64,000 nt of DNA from Clostridia bacterium. GTDB lineage: Bacteria; Bacillota; Clostridia; TANB77; CAG-508. Location: assembly GCA_900770415.1 (NCBI GenBank), contig CAAGKN010000001.1, positions 4,788 through 68,787 of the forward strand, given 5' to 3'. Below the pieces are notes generated by a model. It had not been told where the DNA came from. It saw only the letters and a list, made by a program, of their open reading frames with translations, and made no database searches. Both the position numbers and the translations under genes were made by a program. Shown here one piece after another: positions 8,821-18,618 of the stretch (the first letter of the stretch is position 1; each line of letters opens with the position of its first letter).

Positions 8821-9714
8821 ATGGCAGTAAATCCAATGCAAAAAAAAGCAAGAAATTCATTCTTATTAGGAATGTTAGTTACATTCATAATATGTGCAAT
8901 AATAGGAATTATGGTTTACATTTTAATAGTTCTACCAGAAAATAAAGAAAAAAGCGAGAGAGGACAAGTTAAAACAGTATATGTTTTAAACAGAGACGTA
9001 AAATCAGGAGAAGAAATAACAGCAAGCATGTTTAAACAAATAGATTCATACGAAAACCTAGTACCAGCAAACTCAGTAAATGCAGCAACAATAGCAAATA
9101 TAACTAGTGGAAAAAAAGTAGTAGCAAGAATAGATATGTATAAAAATACAGTTGTAACACAAAATGCTGTAGCACTAGAAGAAGAACAACTTACAGACGA
9201 TGTAAGAACAATGGAATACAATATGTTAATGTTACCAATTAACGTTACAATAGGAGATTACGTAGATGTAAGAATAACATTCCCAAATGGACAAGACTTT
9301 ATAGTAATTGCAAAAAAAGAAATAAAAAATATTCAAGGAAATACTGTTACATTTGAAATGACAGAAGAAGAAATATTAATGCTAAACAGTGCAGTTGTTG
9401 AATCATACATTATGAAAGCATCAAATATTTATGTTGCAAAATATGTAGAACCAGGAATGCAAGAAAAAGCATCAAATACATACACACCAACATCAGAAGT
9501 AATTAGATTAATAAATACAGACAGCAACATAGTAGCAGAAGCAAAACAAGGATTAGCAGAAAAATTCAATGTAGACGTAAGAAATGATATGAATTCAAGT
9601 TCAGGACAATATTCTGAAGAAGCAAAAACAAATGTAGAAGAAGGAATACAAAAACAAATAGAAGATGCTAAAAAAGCAAGAGAAGAATACTTAACAGGTA
9701 TATCAGCAGAATAA
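8821..9714 (+). CDS. SAF-domain, CpaB-like pilus assembly protein
   Basis: A 297-residue protein with one N-terminal membrane helix at about residues 18-40 and a SAF domain just after it (VYVLNRDVKSGEEITASMF, residues 57-75), as in CpaB/RcpC of Tad pilus systems. The rest is an external region with a charged helical tail. The strong ribosome site aggagg precedes the ATG. As first gene of the Tad-like locus it may help pili cross or organise at the envelope. In a Gram-positive cell there is no secretin partner, so the exact role is open. Confidence 0.75.
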   Translation: MAVNPMQKKARNSFLLGMLVTFIICAIIGIMVYILIVLPENKEKSERGQVKTVYVLNRDVKSGEEITASMFKQIDSYENLVPANSVNAATIANITSGKKVVARIDMYKNTVVTQNAVALEEEQLTDDVRTMEYNMLMLPINVTIGDYVDVRITFPNGQDFIVIAKKEIKNIQGNTVTFEMTEEEILMLNSAVVESYIMKASNIYVAKYVEPGMQEKASNTYTPTSEVIRLINTDSNIVAEAKQGLAEKFNVDVRNDMNSSSGQYSEEAKTNVEEGIQKQIEDAKKAREEYLTGISAE

Positions 9715-9737
9715 ACACAAAACAGGAGGCTTGCAAT

Positions 9738-10415
9738 TTGAAAAAAATAGGATTTATAGGAGCATTTGAAAAAACAGATTTAATGGTATATGTTGCAAGA
9801 ATACTAGTAGAGTTACAAAAGAAAGTATTAATAGTAGATTCTACAATTTTGGGTAGAGCTAGGTACATAGTACCTAGCATTTCGCCTAGTAAATACTATG
9901 TAACAGAATATGAAGGAATAGATGTAGCAGTAGGATTTAATAGACTAGAAGAAATCCAAGAATACTTAGGAGATTCAAGTTTACAATACGATATAATTCT
10001 AATAGATGTTGATACACACGAAAACTTTGAAAACTTTGACCTAGAAAATGCAGATAAAAACTATTTCGTAACAGGATTTGACAACTATTCATTAAAAAAA
10101 GGACTAGAAGCAATAGGAAAAATGCAAAATAAAATTTTAATGACAAAGGTTTTATTTTCAAGAGATATGTTAAAAGAAGAAGAAGACTATTTAAACTTCT
10201 TATCATTTTACTATTCTGTAAAATGGGCAGGAGACAAAATATACTTTCCTTACGACAATGGAGATAGCACAGTAATAATAGAAAACCAAAGAGCGGCAAA
10301 AATAAACTTTAAAAACTTAAGTTCAGAATACAAAGATGGACTAATAGAATTAGCGAATCAAATTGTACCAGAAATAAGAAACGGAGAAATAAAAAGAGTT
10401 ATAAAAAATATTTAA
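9738..10415 (+). CDS. CpaE/ParA-like protein with degenerate P-loop
   Basis: A 225-residue protein with a MinD/ParA-like fold outline: a beta start (KKIGFIGAFEKTDLMVYVARIL), VLIVDSTILGRARY, and IILIDVDTHENF in the Walker B position. The Walker A lysine signature is missing, as FEKTD replaces GGxGKT, so ATP hydrolysis is doubtful. The start codon is TTG with aggaggc 7 bases upstream. It lies between the CpaB-like gene and a true P-loop homologue, suggesting a paralogous pair that positions or regulates the pilus machine. Confidence 0.6.
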   Translation: MKKIGFIGAFEKTDLMVYVARILVELQKKVLIVDSTILGRARYIVPSISPSKYYVTEYEGIDVAVGFNRLEEIQEYLGDSSLQYDIILIDVDTHENFENFDLENADKNYFVTGFDNYSLKKGLEAIGKMQNKILMTKVLFSRDMLKEEEDYLNFLSFYYSVKWAGDKIYFPYDNGDSTVIIENQRAAKINFKNLSSEYKDGLIELANQIVPEIRNGEIKRVIKNI

Positions 10416-10430
10416 AGGAGCAAAAGAAAA

Positions 10431-11258
10431 ATGGCAATTATATCTTTTTGGAGTGAAGGGGATAGAGAAGCAGGAAAAACAGCATCACTTGCAGCAATCG
10501 CCACACAAATCTCAATAGATAACACATATAAAACTTTAATATTTAATGCAGAATACAATGACAGTAGCCTAGAAGAATGCTTTTGGCCACCCAAAAAGCC
10601 AAGAAAAGAAGCATTTATGTTAGGAAATAGAGCAGACCTCGCAACAGGAACTACTGGAGTTGCAAAAGCAATTTTAAGCAACAAAACATCTCCAGAAATT
10701 ATAAAATACTATACAAAAACAATATATAAAGACAGATTAGAACTACTAACAGAAGACAATATAACACAAGAAGATTACCAAAACCAAAGAAGAACATATA
10801 AAGAAATAGCAAAAATAGCAAATAGATATTATAACTTAGTATTAGTAGATATAAGTGGAAGTCCAGAAGAAAGTATTACAAGAAGCATATTAGAAGAATC
10901 AGACATAGTAGTAGTAAACTTACCACAAAACATAAAAAAAATAAACGAATACTTAGAATTAAAAAGAACAAATAAGGTTTTTAATACAGAAAAAACAATA
11001 GTATTAATAGGAAGATGTGATAAAAATTCAAAATATAATGCTAAAAATCTATCAAGACAAACAAACATAAGAGACTTATATCCAGTTCCATACAACACAC
11101 AATTCCTAGAAGCTATAAACGAAGGAAAAATAACAGAATTCTTTACAAAATTTAGAGGAAGAATTCATCCAGATGAAAACACATATTTCTTAGAAGAAGT
11201 AAAGAAAAATTCAGAAAGAATATTAGAAAAATTGAAAGAATTACAAATGAGAACATAA
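10431..11258 (+). CDS. CpaE/TadZ-like ParA-family ATPase
   Basis: A 275-residue ParA/MinD-like ATPase. A Walker A-like EGDREAGKTAS is at residues 9-19, a Walker B-like NLVLVDISGSPEES near residue 140, and DIVVVNLPQNIKKINEYL follows as in MinD-like proteins. In Tad systems CpaE/TadZ ATPases localise the assembly machine. It starts 15 bases after the preceding gene and 24 bases before the cpaF-like gene, so it is co-transcribed. It is cytoplasmic with no membrane segment. Confidence 0.7.
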   Translation: MAIISFWSEGDREAGKTASLAAIATQISIDNTYKTLIFNAEYNDSSLEECFWPPKKPRKEAFMLGNRADLATGTTGVAKAILSNKTSPEIIKYYTKTIYKDRLELLTEDNITQEDYQNQRRTYKEIAKIANRYYNLVLVDISGSPEESITRSILEESDIVVVNLPQNIKKINEYLELKRTNKVFNTEKTIVLIGRCDKNSKYNAKNLSRQTNIRDLYPVPYNTQFLEAINEGKITEFFTKFRGRIHPDENTYFLEEVKKNSERILEKLKELQMRT

Positions 11259-11282
11259 AAAACAAAAGAAAGGGGCACAAAA

Positions 11283-13227
11283 ATGGTATTAAACATTATA
11301 TTAATCTTTGTTGTACTAGTACTAGCCTTTGTAAGCATCAAATACTTTATAAAAAAGAATAAAGAGGCAGAAATAGAAGAAGATATTCCAGTAGAAGACA
11401 AAACATTTACACTAGAAGCTACAATGGAATTTGTAAAAAGAAGGTTAGACGAAATAACAAAAATAAATCTTTATGATATAGGATTATCAGAAGAAGAATT
11501 AAAAAGAAGAAAAGCCAAAAAGTACGAATTAAGAAAAGCATTAAAAGGCTGTACGTATGGTGACGTAAACGATAAAAAATATGTTAAAGAATTAATATAC
11601 GATTTATTATACAAAGAATATGGTATAAATGAAACAAACATATCAAAAGCAATACCATTTGACATACCATCACTTTTAACATCACAAGATAAATTTGATA
11701 TATTAATATATATGTACAAAAAAGACTTTGGGTATGAAGCTCTAACACAACTAATAAAAAAATATAATCTAGCAACGTTAAAATATGTAGCAGGAGAAGC
11801 AAAACCTTGCTATGTAATAACAAACGAAGAGATAAACGATATATACGAAAAAGAACAATTACAACTATCATTTGCAGACAAATTAAATGTACTAACACAA
11901 AGAATATATCAACACTATAAAGGCTATAGCAGTATAGATGAAATAAGAGATATGAACATAGATGGTGTATCTGGTGGTGTATCTGGTTTACCAGAAAGCT
12001 TTTTAAGCCAAGTTGCACAAACAGATGGAGATTACCTAGAACAAATGACAGAGCACAAAGTGCCAAGAGCATGCGACAGTATTTGGATTTTCTTCCAAGG
12101 TAAATCAATAAGACTAGCATTCCTTTCTTTTGGAAGAGAAAGTGAACTAAAAAGAGTATGTCAAAACATATACAAATACAATAACCCAGGACAATTATCA
12201 GACACAAACGGATTTAAAATTAACGAAATGAAAGACGGTTCACGTGTTGTTGTTGTAAGACCAAGTTTCTCTGAAACATGGGCATTCTTCGTAAGAAAGT
12301 TCGACGTAAAAAGAGCAACACTAGAACAATTAATAGTAGCACCAGGAAAAGAAGATGCAATAGACTTATTAAAATACCTAGTAAAAGGAGCAAGAATTAC
12401 AGCACTTACAGGTGAACAAGGTTGCCGGAAAAACAACAATGCTTATGGGTATGATAGAAAACATATACGAAACAATGAACATCAGGGTTCAAGAAACTGC
12501 ATTCGAGTTGCACTTAAGAAAAATATATCCAACAAGAAACATATTATCATTTAGAGAAACAGACACAATTTCTGGACAAGCAGGTTTGGACGTTCAAAAG
12601 AAAACTGACGGTAGTGTTAATATAATTGGTGAGGTTGCAACAGACCCCGTAGCATCTTGGATGATACAAGCAGCCCAAGTAGCATCAAAATTTACATTAT
12701 TCACTCACCACGCTAAAACATTTCCGAACTTGGTAACAGCATTACGTAACTCTATGCTTAGAACAGGTGTATTCACAGATGAAAGAACAGCAGAAGAGCA
12801 GGTTGTTCAAGTATTAAACTTTGACGTACACTTAGTAAAAGACTTTAGAGGTAGACGTTACATAGAAAGAGTAACAGAATGTATTCCAATCGAAGACAAA
12901 AACGAATATACGTATGAACATCAAAACGAAAAAACAATAGAAGGCAAATTAAGCAAATTTATGGACAATGCAACAAGATATTTCTCAAAAGTAACAAATA
13001 AAGAACTATATAAATATGTAAACATTATGGAATACAGAAATGACGAATATGTTATAACAAACAAAATATCAGACTATAACATAAAAGAAATGAGAAACAA
13101 CATGGACGAAAACGATGCAGCAGAATTCGATAAATTTATAGAAAGAAACTGGGGAAAACAAAACGTAGGAGTTGCAGCCCAAGGCGACCCACAACCAGCA
13201 AGAAGAGGAAGACCAAAAAAAGCATAA
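11283..13227 (+). CDS. cpaF: CpaF/TadA-type secretion ATPase, +1 frameshift at CGG 12426
   Basis: The hexameric motor ATPase for Tad-type pilus assembly (GspE superfamily). Residues 1-381 are read from 11283 to 12425, with an N-terminal membrane helix (about 4-22), which is unusual for CpaF. The frame then meets CGG (12426-12428). Skipping its C gives GEQGCGKTTMLMG, a perfect Walker A, and the protein continues to 13227 for a total of 647 residues. Downstream are ELHLRKIYP, the ASP-box-like SGQAGLDVQKKTDG region and FTHHAKTFPNLVTALRNSML with the conserved His. The C-terminus ends ARRGRPKKA, an AT-hook-like motif. The frameshift sits inside the P-loop. Confidence 0.85.
12426..12429 (+). other. 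+1 frameshift site CGGA in cpaF (inside the P-loop)
   Basis: Zero-frame CGG follows TGC. The +1 frame reads GGA, the invariant glycine before the Walker A lysine (GCGKTT). Confidence 0.85.
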
Positions 13228-13248
13228 AAATGAGGTGAGAAACAAAAG

Positions 13249-15324
13249 ATGTCAAATCAAACAATACTATATTTTATGGCAGGCACTGTAGCCTTGTTCC
13301 TAATAGTAGTAATAGCATACGTAATATTAAGAAAAAAAATGGGCAAAAGCGACATGAGAAGAATGAAAGAACTACAAGCGGGAACAAAAGAAAAAAAATT
13401 CTCATCTGATGTAACATACCAAAAATTATATTTAATATACAATAAAATTCCTCTATTAAAAAGATATGTAAAAAAGCTAAGAAGAAAAATAGAAATTATA
13501 AGTATAGAGGATGAATACATAACAAGAAGACAAACAGCAAAAATAATAACAAACTCATTACTAGTAATAATACCATTAACATTTGCAATATTTCTTTTCA
13601 CAAAAGGAAATGCGCTATTAAGAGTAATACTATTAATGTTTGAAGTTTTCTTAATAGAAACAATAATGACAGGAATGGTAGACAAGCTAGACACAAAATT
13701 ATTAAAACAGCAAATAGATTTCTTTGCAGAAATAAGACATGCATACCATGAATTCAACATGGTAGAAGAAGCAATATACGAAGTATCACAAAATGACGAA
13801 TTAGAAGTTTCTCGTCAAGGAGAAAAAATATACGAAATATTAATATCAGACGACCCAGAAACAGAACTAGAAAAATATTATGACGTTGCACCAAACAGCT
13901 ATCTAAAAGAATTTGCAGGTATTTCATACTTAACAAGAGAATTTGGAGATAGAACAATAGATGGAGCATCGCTATACCTAAAGAACCTAAATAATATTAC
14001 ACAAGAAATGCAACTAGAAATATTAAAAAGAGATAAATTAGATTATGTATTTCAAAGTTTATCAGTAATTGCAATGCTACCAGTATTGTGCTTACAACCA
14101 TTAAGAAACTGGGCAGTATCTAACTTTAGTTTTACAGCACAATTTTACGATGGAAAATTAGGTTTAATAGCACAAATAGCATTAATAATAGTAACGCTTA
14201 TTTGCTATATTTTAACAAGAAAATTAAAAGATAGTGGAGCAATAAAAGACGAATACAAAGATCCAAATAACGTATGGCAAATGAAACTATACAAAAATCC
14301 AGTAGCAAAAAAGATTATAGATTTATTTATTCCAAAAGAAAAAACAAAAGAATACAGAAAAATGATAAAACTAATGAAAGAATCAGCAACAAAACAAAAA
14401 CTGGAAACTGTATATGTAAATAGACTTACAATATGTGTTGCTACATTCTTATGCTCAATACTACTATTTTTACAACTACACAATGTAGCAGTAGACTATG
14501 TATATAATGAGCCAACATCAGACTATAACATAATGGGAGCAATGTCGGGAACCGACTCAAAAAAAGCAATGGAGATAACTGAGCAACATAATAAAATACT
14601 TGTAAAATTTAAAGGAAAACCAAAAACTACAAAAGTGCAAATAGAAAAAGAAGTAAGAAAATTAGAATATTTTAAAGATTATAAAGATGCAGAGATAGAA
14701 AAACAAGTAAACAAAATATATGATAAATTACAAATAATAAATGCAGAGTACTTAAAATGGTTTGAACTACTATTAGCATTTATATTTGCAGGAATAGGCT
14801 ATATGGGACCAAAACTAATGCTAATATTCCAAAAAATATTAAGACAATTAGAAATAGAAAACGAAATAATGCAGTTCCAAACAATAATACTAATGCTAAT
14901 GAAAATAGAAAGAGTAAACGTAGAAATAATACTAGAATGGCTAGAAAGATATGCAAACATATTTAAAGAGCCTATAACTAAGTGCGTTAACAACTACGAA
15001 GCAGGTGCATGGGAAGCACTAGAAGAATTAAAAGAAGAAGTTGCTGCACCACAATTTATACGTATAGTAGAAAGTCTTCAGGCAGCAGTAGAAAAAATAC
15101 CTATTGCACAAGCTTTTGACGAATTAGACAATGAAAGAGAATACTACCAAGAAAAAAGAAAAGAAACAAATGATAAACTTATTTCAAGAAAAGGACTAAT
15201 AGGAAAAGTAGTAGGATTTGCTCCAATGGTATTACTATTTGTAGGCTACTTAATAATACCATTAGTAGCAATAGGCCTATTAAGTATGACAGATGCTTTT
15301 TCAACAATGTCTTCAACAATTTAA
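13249..15324 (+). CDS. TadB/TadC-like (GspF family) pilus membrane protein
   Basis: A 691-residue inner-membrane platform protein. Hydrophobic segments occur near residues 5-26, 100-140, 265-330, 395-415, 505-535 and 650-685, in two similar halves each with a cytoplasmic helical domain. The C-terminal half (QFQTIILMLMKIERVNVEIILEWLERYA, then RIVESLQAAVEKIPIAQAFDELD) looks like the GspF/TadC cytoplasmic domain. Its length suggests a natural TadB-TadC fusion. It follows cpaF by 21 bases in the same operon. Confidence 0.7.
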   Translation: MSNQTILYFMAGTVALFLIVVIAYVILRKKMGKSDMRRMKELQAGTKEKKFSSDVTYQKLYLIYNKIPLLKRYVKKLRRKIEIISIEDEYITRRQTAKIITNSLLVIIPLTFAIFLFTKGNALLRVILLMFEVFLIETIMTGMVDKLDTKLLKQQIDFFAEIRHAYHEFNMVEEAIYEVSQNDELEVSRQGEKIYEILISDDPETELEKYYDVAPNSYLKEFAGISYLTREFGDRTIDGASLYLKNLNNITQEMQLEILKRDKLDYVFQSLSVIAMLPVLCLQPLRNWAVSNFSFTAQFYDGKLGLIAQIALIIVTLICYILTRKLKDSGAIKDEYKDPNNVWQMKLYKNPVAKKIIDLFIPKEKTKEYRKMIKLMKESATKQKLETVYVNRLTICVATFLCSILLFLQLHNVAVDYVYNEPTSDYNIMGAMSGTDSKKAMEITEQHNKILVKFKGKPKTTKVQIEKEVRKLEYFKDYKDAEIEKQVNKIYDKLQIINAEYLKWFELLLAFIFAGIGYMGPKLMLIFQKILRQLEIENEIMQFQTIILMLMKIERVNVEIILEWLERYANIFKEPITKCVNNYEAGAWEALEELKEEVAAPQFIRIVESLQAAVEKIPIAQAFDELDNEREYYQEKRKETNDKLISRKGLIGKVVGFAPMVLLFVGYLIIPLVAIGLLSMTDAFSTMSSTI

Positions 15325-15347
15325 AAACAAAAGAAAGGAGAATTTAA

Positions 15348-16004
15348 ATGGAAAATGCCTCAAAAGCTTTGCTTATAGCAGGTGGAATATTATTAGCAAT
15401 ATTAATATTAGGTCTATTAGCATTACTCCTTTCAAGCCTCTCATCAAATCAACTGGCAGAAGAGAAAAAAACAGAGGCAAAACAATTACAAGAATTCAAT
15501 CAACAATGGGAAGCATATAACAAAAAAGCTTTATTTGGATCAGAAATTATAACAGTTGTAAATAAAGCAATACAAAATAACAAATCAGCAGAAACAATGG
15601 ATGAAAAAAATAAATTCTACGTAAATGTAACAATAGATTGTAAAAATACAACGTTTGATACCAAAATAACAAAAATAGATTTAAAAACAGGAACAACGAC
15701 AGATGAGGTCGAAGAGATTCCTGCAACAGCTAATAATGGAACGAAAATAACTAAAGAGAGTGTAAGTTTGAGTGGAATAACTGAACTTGGAAGTTGGCAA
15801 ACTAATGGAAAACTAGCTATGTCAAATAAAGTGGTTGAAAAGTTTAAAAATACAAGCTATAAAGAAAAATATGAAGATAAACAAAATAATGCAATATACT
15901 ATTTGGACTCAGCATTTAAAGTGTTTAAAACAACACCATTTAAATGTAAGGGAATAGACTATGATAATGGTAGAGTTCATGCAATACATTTTGAAATCAG
16001 ATAA
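15348..16004 (+). CDS. pilin-like protein 1 of a paralogous array
   Basis: A 218-residue protein starting MENASKALLIAGGILLAIL, a hydrophobic N-terminal helix (residues 7-30) like Flp or type IV pilins, followed by a short helix and an external beta-rich domain. It contains KKALFGSEIITVVNKAIQNN, a motif also seen in the downstream paralogues (aromatic-x-G-x-x-I then I-x-K). The first of five similar genes in tandem. It is probably a major or minor pilin. No classic prepilin-peptidase G/E site is obvious, so processing is uncertain. The strong ribosome site is aaggag. Confidence 0.6.
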   Translation: MENASKALLIAGGILLAILILGLLALLLSSLSSNQLAEEKKTEAKQLQEFNQQWEAYNKKALFGSEIITVVNKAIQNNKSAETMDEKNKFYVNVTIDCKNTTFDTKITKIDLKTGTTTDEVEEIPATANNGTKITKESVSLSGITELGSWQTNGKLAMSNKVVEKFKNTSYKEKYEDKQNNAIYYLDSAFKVFKTTPFKCKGIDYDNGRVHAIHFEIR

Positions 16005-16030
16005 ACATAAACCTGAAAGGGGAAAAAAAT

Positions 16031-16456
16031 GTGGAAAATGCATCAAAAGCCTTGCTTATGGCAGGAACAATATTAATAGCAATGCTTATATTAGGAGTTG
16101 GAGTATATTTAGCTATCAACTTTAGCCAAACATCAGATACATATTACAAAAGATGGAATACAGAGCAAGTCCAACAATACAATGAGCAAATAACAAGAAA
16201 TTTTACTATAGAAAATGGAGATACATTGATAACAGCTCAAGGGATAATAACAATAAGAAACTTAATAAAAATGTCAAAGTACGACGGAGTAACATCATTA
16301 GTAGGCAGGAATGACCAAATTATTAGTACTTCAAATGAAGATTTGCTAAAAAAATCATTTGATAAAAATGGAAAATTAGAAAAATATAAAGTGATAAAAA
16401 TAGAAAGAGAAAATGGTGCAGCAGGACTAATAACAAAAATAAAAGTGGATTTGTAG
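16031..16456 (+). CDS. pilin-like protein 2
   Basis: A 141-residue paralogue with the same N-terminal signature (ENASKALLMAGTILIAMLILG), then a polar helix and a small beta domain with DTLITAQGIITIRNLIKMS in the shared motif position. The start is GTG at 16031, since no in-frame ATG precedes the conserved helix. aaggggaaa is the ribosome site. It lies 26 bases after paralogue 1. Confidence 0.6.
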   Translation: MENASKALLMAGTILIAMLILGVGVYLAINFSQTSDTYYKRWNTEQVQQYNEQITRNFTIENGDTLITAQGIITIRNLIKMSKYDGVTSLVGRNDQIISTSNEDLLKKSFDKNGKLEKYKVIKIERENGAAGLITKIKVDL

Positions 16457-16510
16457 ACAAAAATATTGCATAATATAAAAAAAAAAGTTATAATTAGGGA
16501 GGAAGTATAT

Positions 16511-16945
16511 TTGAAAAAATCATTTTTAATAATAACAGCAATAATACTAATTATAATATTTATAGTACTAGGATATATTTTTGAAGCACAAGCAAAACAA
16601 AATCAAGCTATTTCATACAATAAGCAATACGAAAGCTATTTAGGTAAAGAAATATATGGAGCAGAAATAGCAACAATAATAAACAAAGTAACAGAACAAA
16701 ATGAAAGAAACAATGTTTCAAAGGACGAAAATGGATATTACATAGATAATGGAACAAATAGCATAAAAATAGACTTAAAAATGATAACAATAGAAAAAAC
16801 ATATCCAATGGAGCTAATATACAAAAACAACATTACAAACTTTGTAAAAAACTTTAATGTAATATTATTTAAATGTACAAATATAGAATATCATAAAACA
16901 ACAGGAAAAGTTAGCAAAATTATATTTGAGCAAATAGAAAAATAA
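16511..16945 (+). CDS. pilin-like protein 3 (divergent)
   Basis: A 144-residue protein with an N-terminal membrane helix (KKSFLIITAIILIIIFIVLGY) and the shared block LGKEIYGAEIATIINKVTEQN at about residues 40-60, clearly paralogous to protein 1 although it lacks the ENASKALL start. The TTG at 16511 with agggagg 6 bases upstream is preferred to a longer reading from 16466. The function is inferred from position in the pilus operon. Confidence 0.55.
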   Translation: MKKSFLIITAIILIIIFIVLGYIFEAQAKQNQAISYNKQYESYLGKEIYGAEIATIINKVTEQNERNNVSKDENGYYIDNGTNSIKIDLKMITIEKTYPMELIYKNNITNFVKNFNVILFKCTNIEYHKTTGKVSKIIFEQIEK

Positions 16946-17021
16946 ATTAGTTTTTAATATTTTTAAGACAAGTTCTTAAAAGTCAAAAGATAAATATTTA
17001 AAATTCAAAGGAGGAAAATTT

Positions 17022-17414
17022 ATGGAAAACGCATCAAAAGCACTTTTAATAGCAGGTGCAATCTTAATAGTAATTTTACTAATAGCTGTAGGAATGATGG
17101 TGTATAGAGGGGCTCAAGGTAGCATTCAAAAAGCAATAGGATCAATGAGTTCAACAGAAAAAGATATACATAATTCTCAATTTGAGCCATTTGTAGGAAC
17201 TAAAGTTTCAGGAAGTAATGTAAGATCTTTATTAAGCAAAATGATTACAAATAACAGCGATGATAATAATGTACAAGTTAAATTAAAGGGAATAGGAACA
17301 GATCCTAATGCAGTAATGGGACAAATAACTACAGCTGCTAGTGCAACATACAAAGTAGAGGCAACTTATAGTGAAGGTGTAATAACAGAAATAAATGTTA
17401 GTAAAAATAGCTAG
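17022..17414 (+). CDS. pilin-like protein 4
   Basis: A 130-residue protein starting MENASKALLIAGAILIVILL, nearly identical over the first 14 residues to paralogue 1. It continues with GAQGSIQKAIGSMSSTEKDIHNSQFEP, FVGTKVSGSNVRSLLSKM (shared motif) and a small beta domain. A perfect aaggagg ribosome site precedes the ATG. Its compact size makes it the best candidate for a major pilin subunit, which is inference. Confidence 0.6.
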   Translation: MENASKALLIAGAILIVILLIAVGMMVYRGAQGSIQKAIGSMSSTEKDIHNSQFEPFVGTKVSGSNVRSLLSKMITNNSDDNNVQVKLKGIGTDPNAVMGQITTAASATYKVEATYSEGVITEINVSKNS

Positions 17415-17442
17415 TACAAAAAAATAGCAAAGGAGAAATGTT

Positions 17443-17925
17443 ATGGAGAATGCAGTAGATGCTTTAAAAATTGCATTTGGAATGTTAGTATTTGTAATTG
17501 CACTTACATTAGCATTTATGGTGTTCTCCCAAGCAACTCAAACATCAACCAAAATGCTATTCGCAAGTGACAAAACAAATTACTATACATATAGTGATGA
17601 GCCGAATGAGCAAGGAAGAATAGTAGGCGCAGATGTTGTAATATCATCACTATACAGATACTACAAAGAATCAGTAGTAGTACGTATAGTTGATGGAAAC
17701 AATACAGAAGAATTTAACACAGAAACAGATGGAGGACTATCACAAAAAGAAAGAAAAAAAAGAGTCAACGACTGGATAGGGAAAAATAAATTAGATGGCA
17801 CTTTTCTAGAAACTTTTGACGAAGTTAAAAAAAGTGGCGAATATATAGTAGAAGATGATGGTTCAGAACTTACAGTACAATCAGGACAAACAAGTATATA
17901 TATAACATATACAAAAAAACCATAA
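17443..17925 (+). CDS. pilin-like protein 5
   Basis: A 160-residue protein starting MENAVDALKIAFGMLVFVIALTL, with a hydrophobic N-terminal helix and an external domain carrying GRIVGADVVISSLYRYYKES in the shared motif position. The last of the five tandem paralogues. It lies 28 bases from its upstream neighbour and is translated from an ATG with aaaggag. Confidence 0.6.
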   Translation: MENAVDALKIAFGMLVFVIALTLAFMVFSQATQTSTKMLFASDKTNYYTYSDEPNEQGRIVGADVVISSLYRYYKESVVVRIVDGNNTEEFNTETDGGLSQKERKKRVNDWIGKNKLDGTFLETFDEVKKSGEYIVEDDGSELTVQSGQTSIYITYTKKP

Positions 17926-17961
17926 AAAGGATGTAAAATATAAAATAGGAGGTTTCTTATT

Positions 17962-18486
17962 ATGTCAGACACATTAATAACAATTATTGCAATATTTTTA
18001 GCAGCAGTTTTAATGTTTGTATTTCCACTAATGGCAGTATCTAGCAACCAAGAAGACGTAACACAATTAGCGGTAACAGAAGCAACACAAGAATTTGTAA
18101 ACAAAGCTGCAACAAAAGGCAAAATTACACAAGAAGATTATGATGCTTATGTGCAAACACTAGGAGCAACAGGAAATACTTATGATATAAAATTAGAAGT
18201 ACAACATTTAGACGAAAATCCAGGTAAAAAAACTACTACAACAGCAGGAGATATGATAGGAGAAAATGTTAGATATTCAACATTTACAGATGAAATATTA
18301 CAAGGAATTGAAAAAAACAATGGAAAATATTCACTATCAAAAGGCGATAATGTTATAGTAACAGTAAACAACACAAACACAACATTAGCTCAATTATTAA
18401 GAAACTTCGTGTATAAAGTAACAGGTTCAGACACATATCAAATAGGAGCAAGTGCTTCTGCTTTGGTTGTAAGTAATGGAAAATAA
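17962..18486 (+). CDS. TadE-like pseudopilin
   Basis: A 174-residue protein with an N-terminal membrane helix (residues 4-26) followed by DVTQLAVTEATQEFVNKAATKGKITQEDYDAYVQTLGATG, the pattern of TadE/pseudopilin-like proteins in Firmicute Tad loci (a helix then a TQEDYxxYxxxLxATGxxYDI block). The strong ribosome site is aggagg. It precedes the large von Willebrand A gene, with an inverted repeat between them. Confidence 0.6.
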   Translation: MSDTLITIIAIFLAAVLMFVFPLMAVSSNQEDVTQLAVTEATQEFVNKAATKGKITQEDYDAYVQTLGATGNTYDIKLEVQHLDENPGKKTTTTAGDMIGENVRYSTFTDEILQGIEKNNGKYSLSKGDNVIVTVNNTNTTLAQLLRNFVYKVTGSDTYQIGASASALVVSNGK

Positions 18487-18510
18487 AAATGCATAAAGAT
18501 GCATATTTCT

Positions 18511-18564
18511 AATGTCTCACATAAGGGGAACAACACAATATATGTTATCCTTATGTGAGACATT
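18511..18564 (+). promoter_or_regulatory. 16-bp perfect stem-loop inside the pilus operon
   Basis: The arms 18511-18526 and 18549-18564 (core gtctcacataagg) are perfectly complementary around a 22-base loop. No T-run follows, so it is probably not a simple terminator. It may stabilise the upstream pilin mRNA or attenuate the downstream adhesin. A small atgcat repeat pair lies at 18489-18504. Confidence 0.5.
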
Positions 18565-18618
18565 AAAAATATGTACCTTAAAATCAAAAACAATCTACAA
18601 AAATAAAGAGGTGGACCA

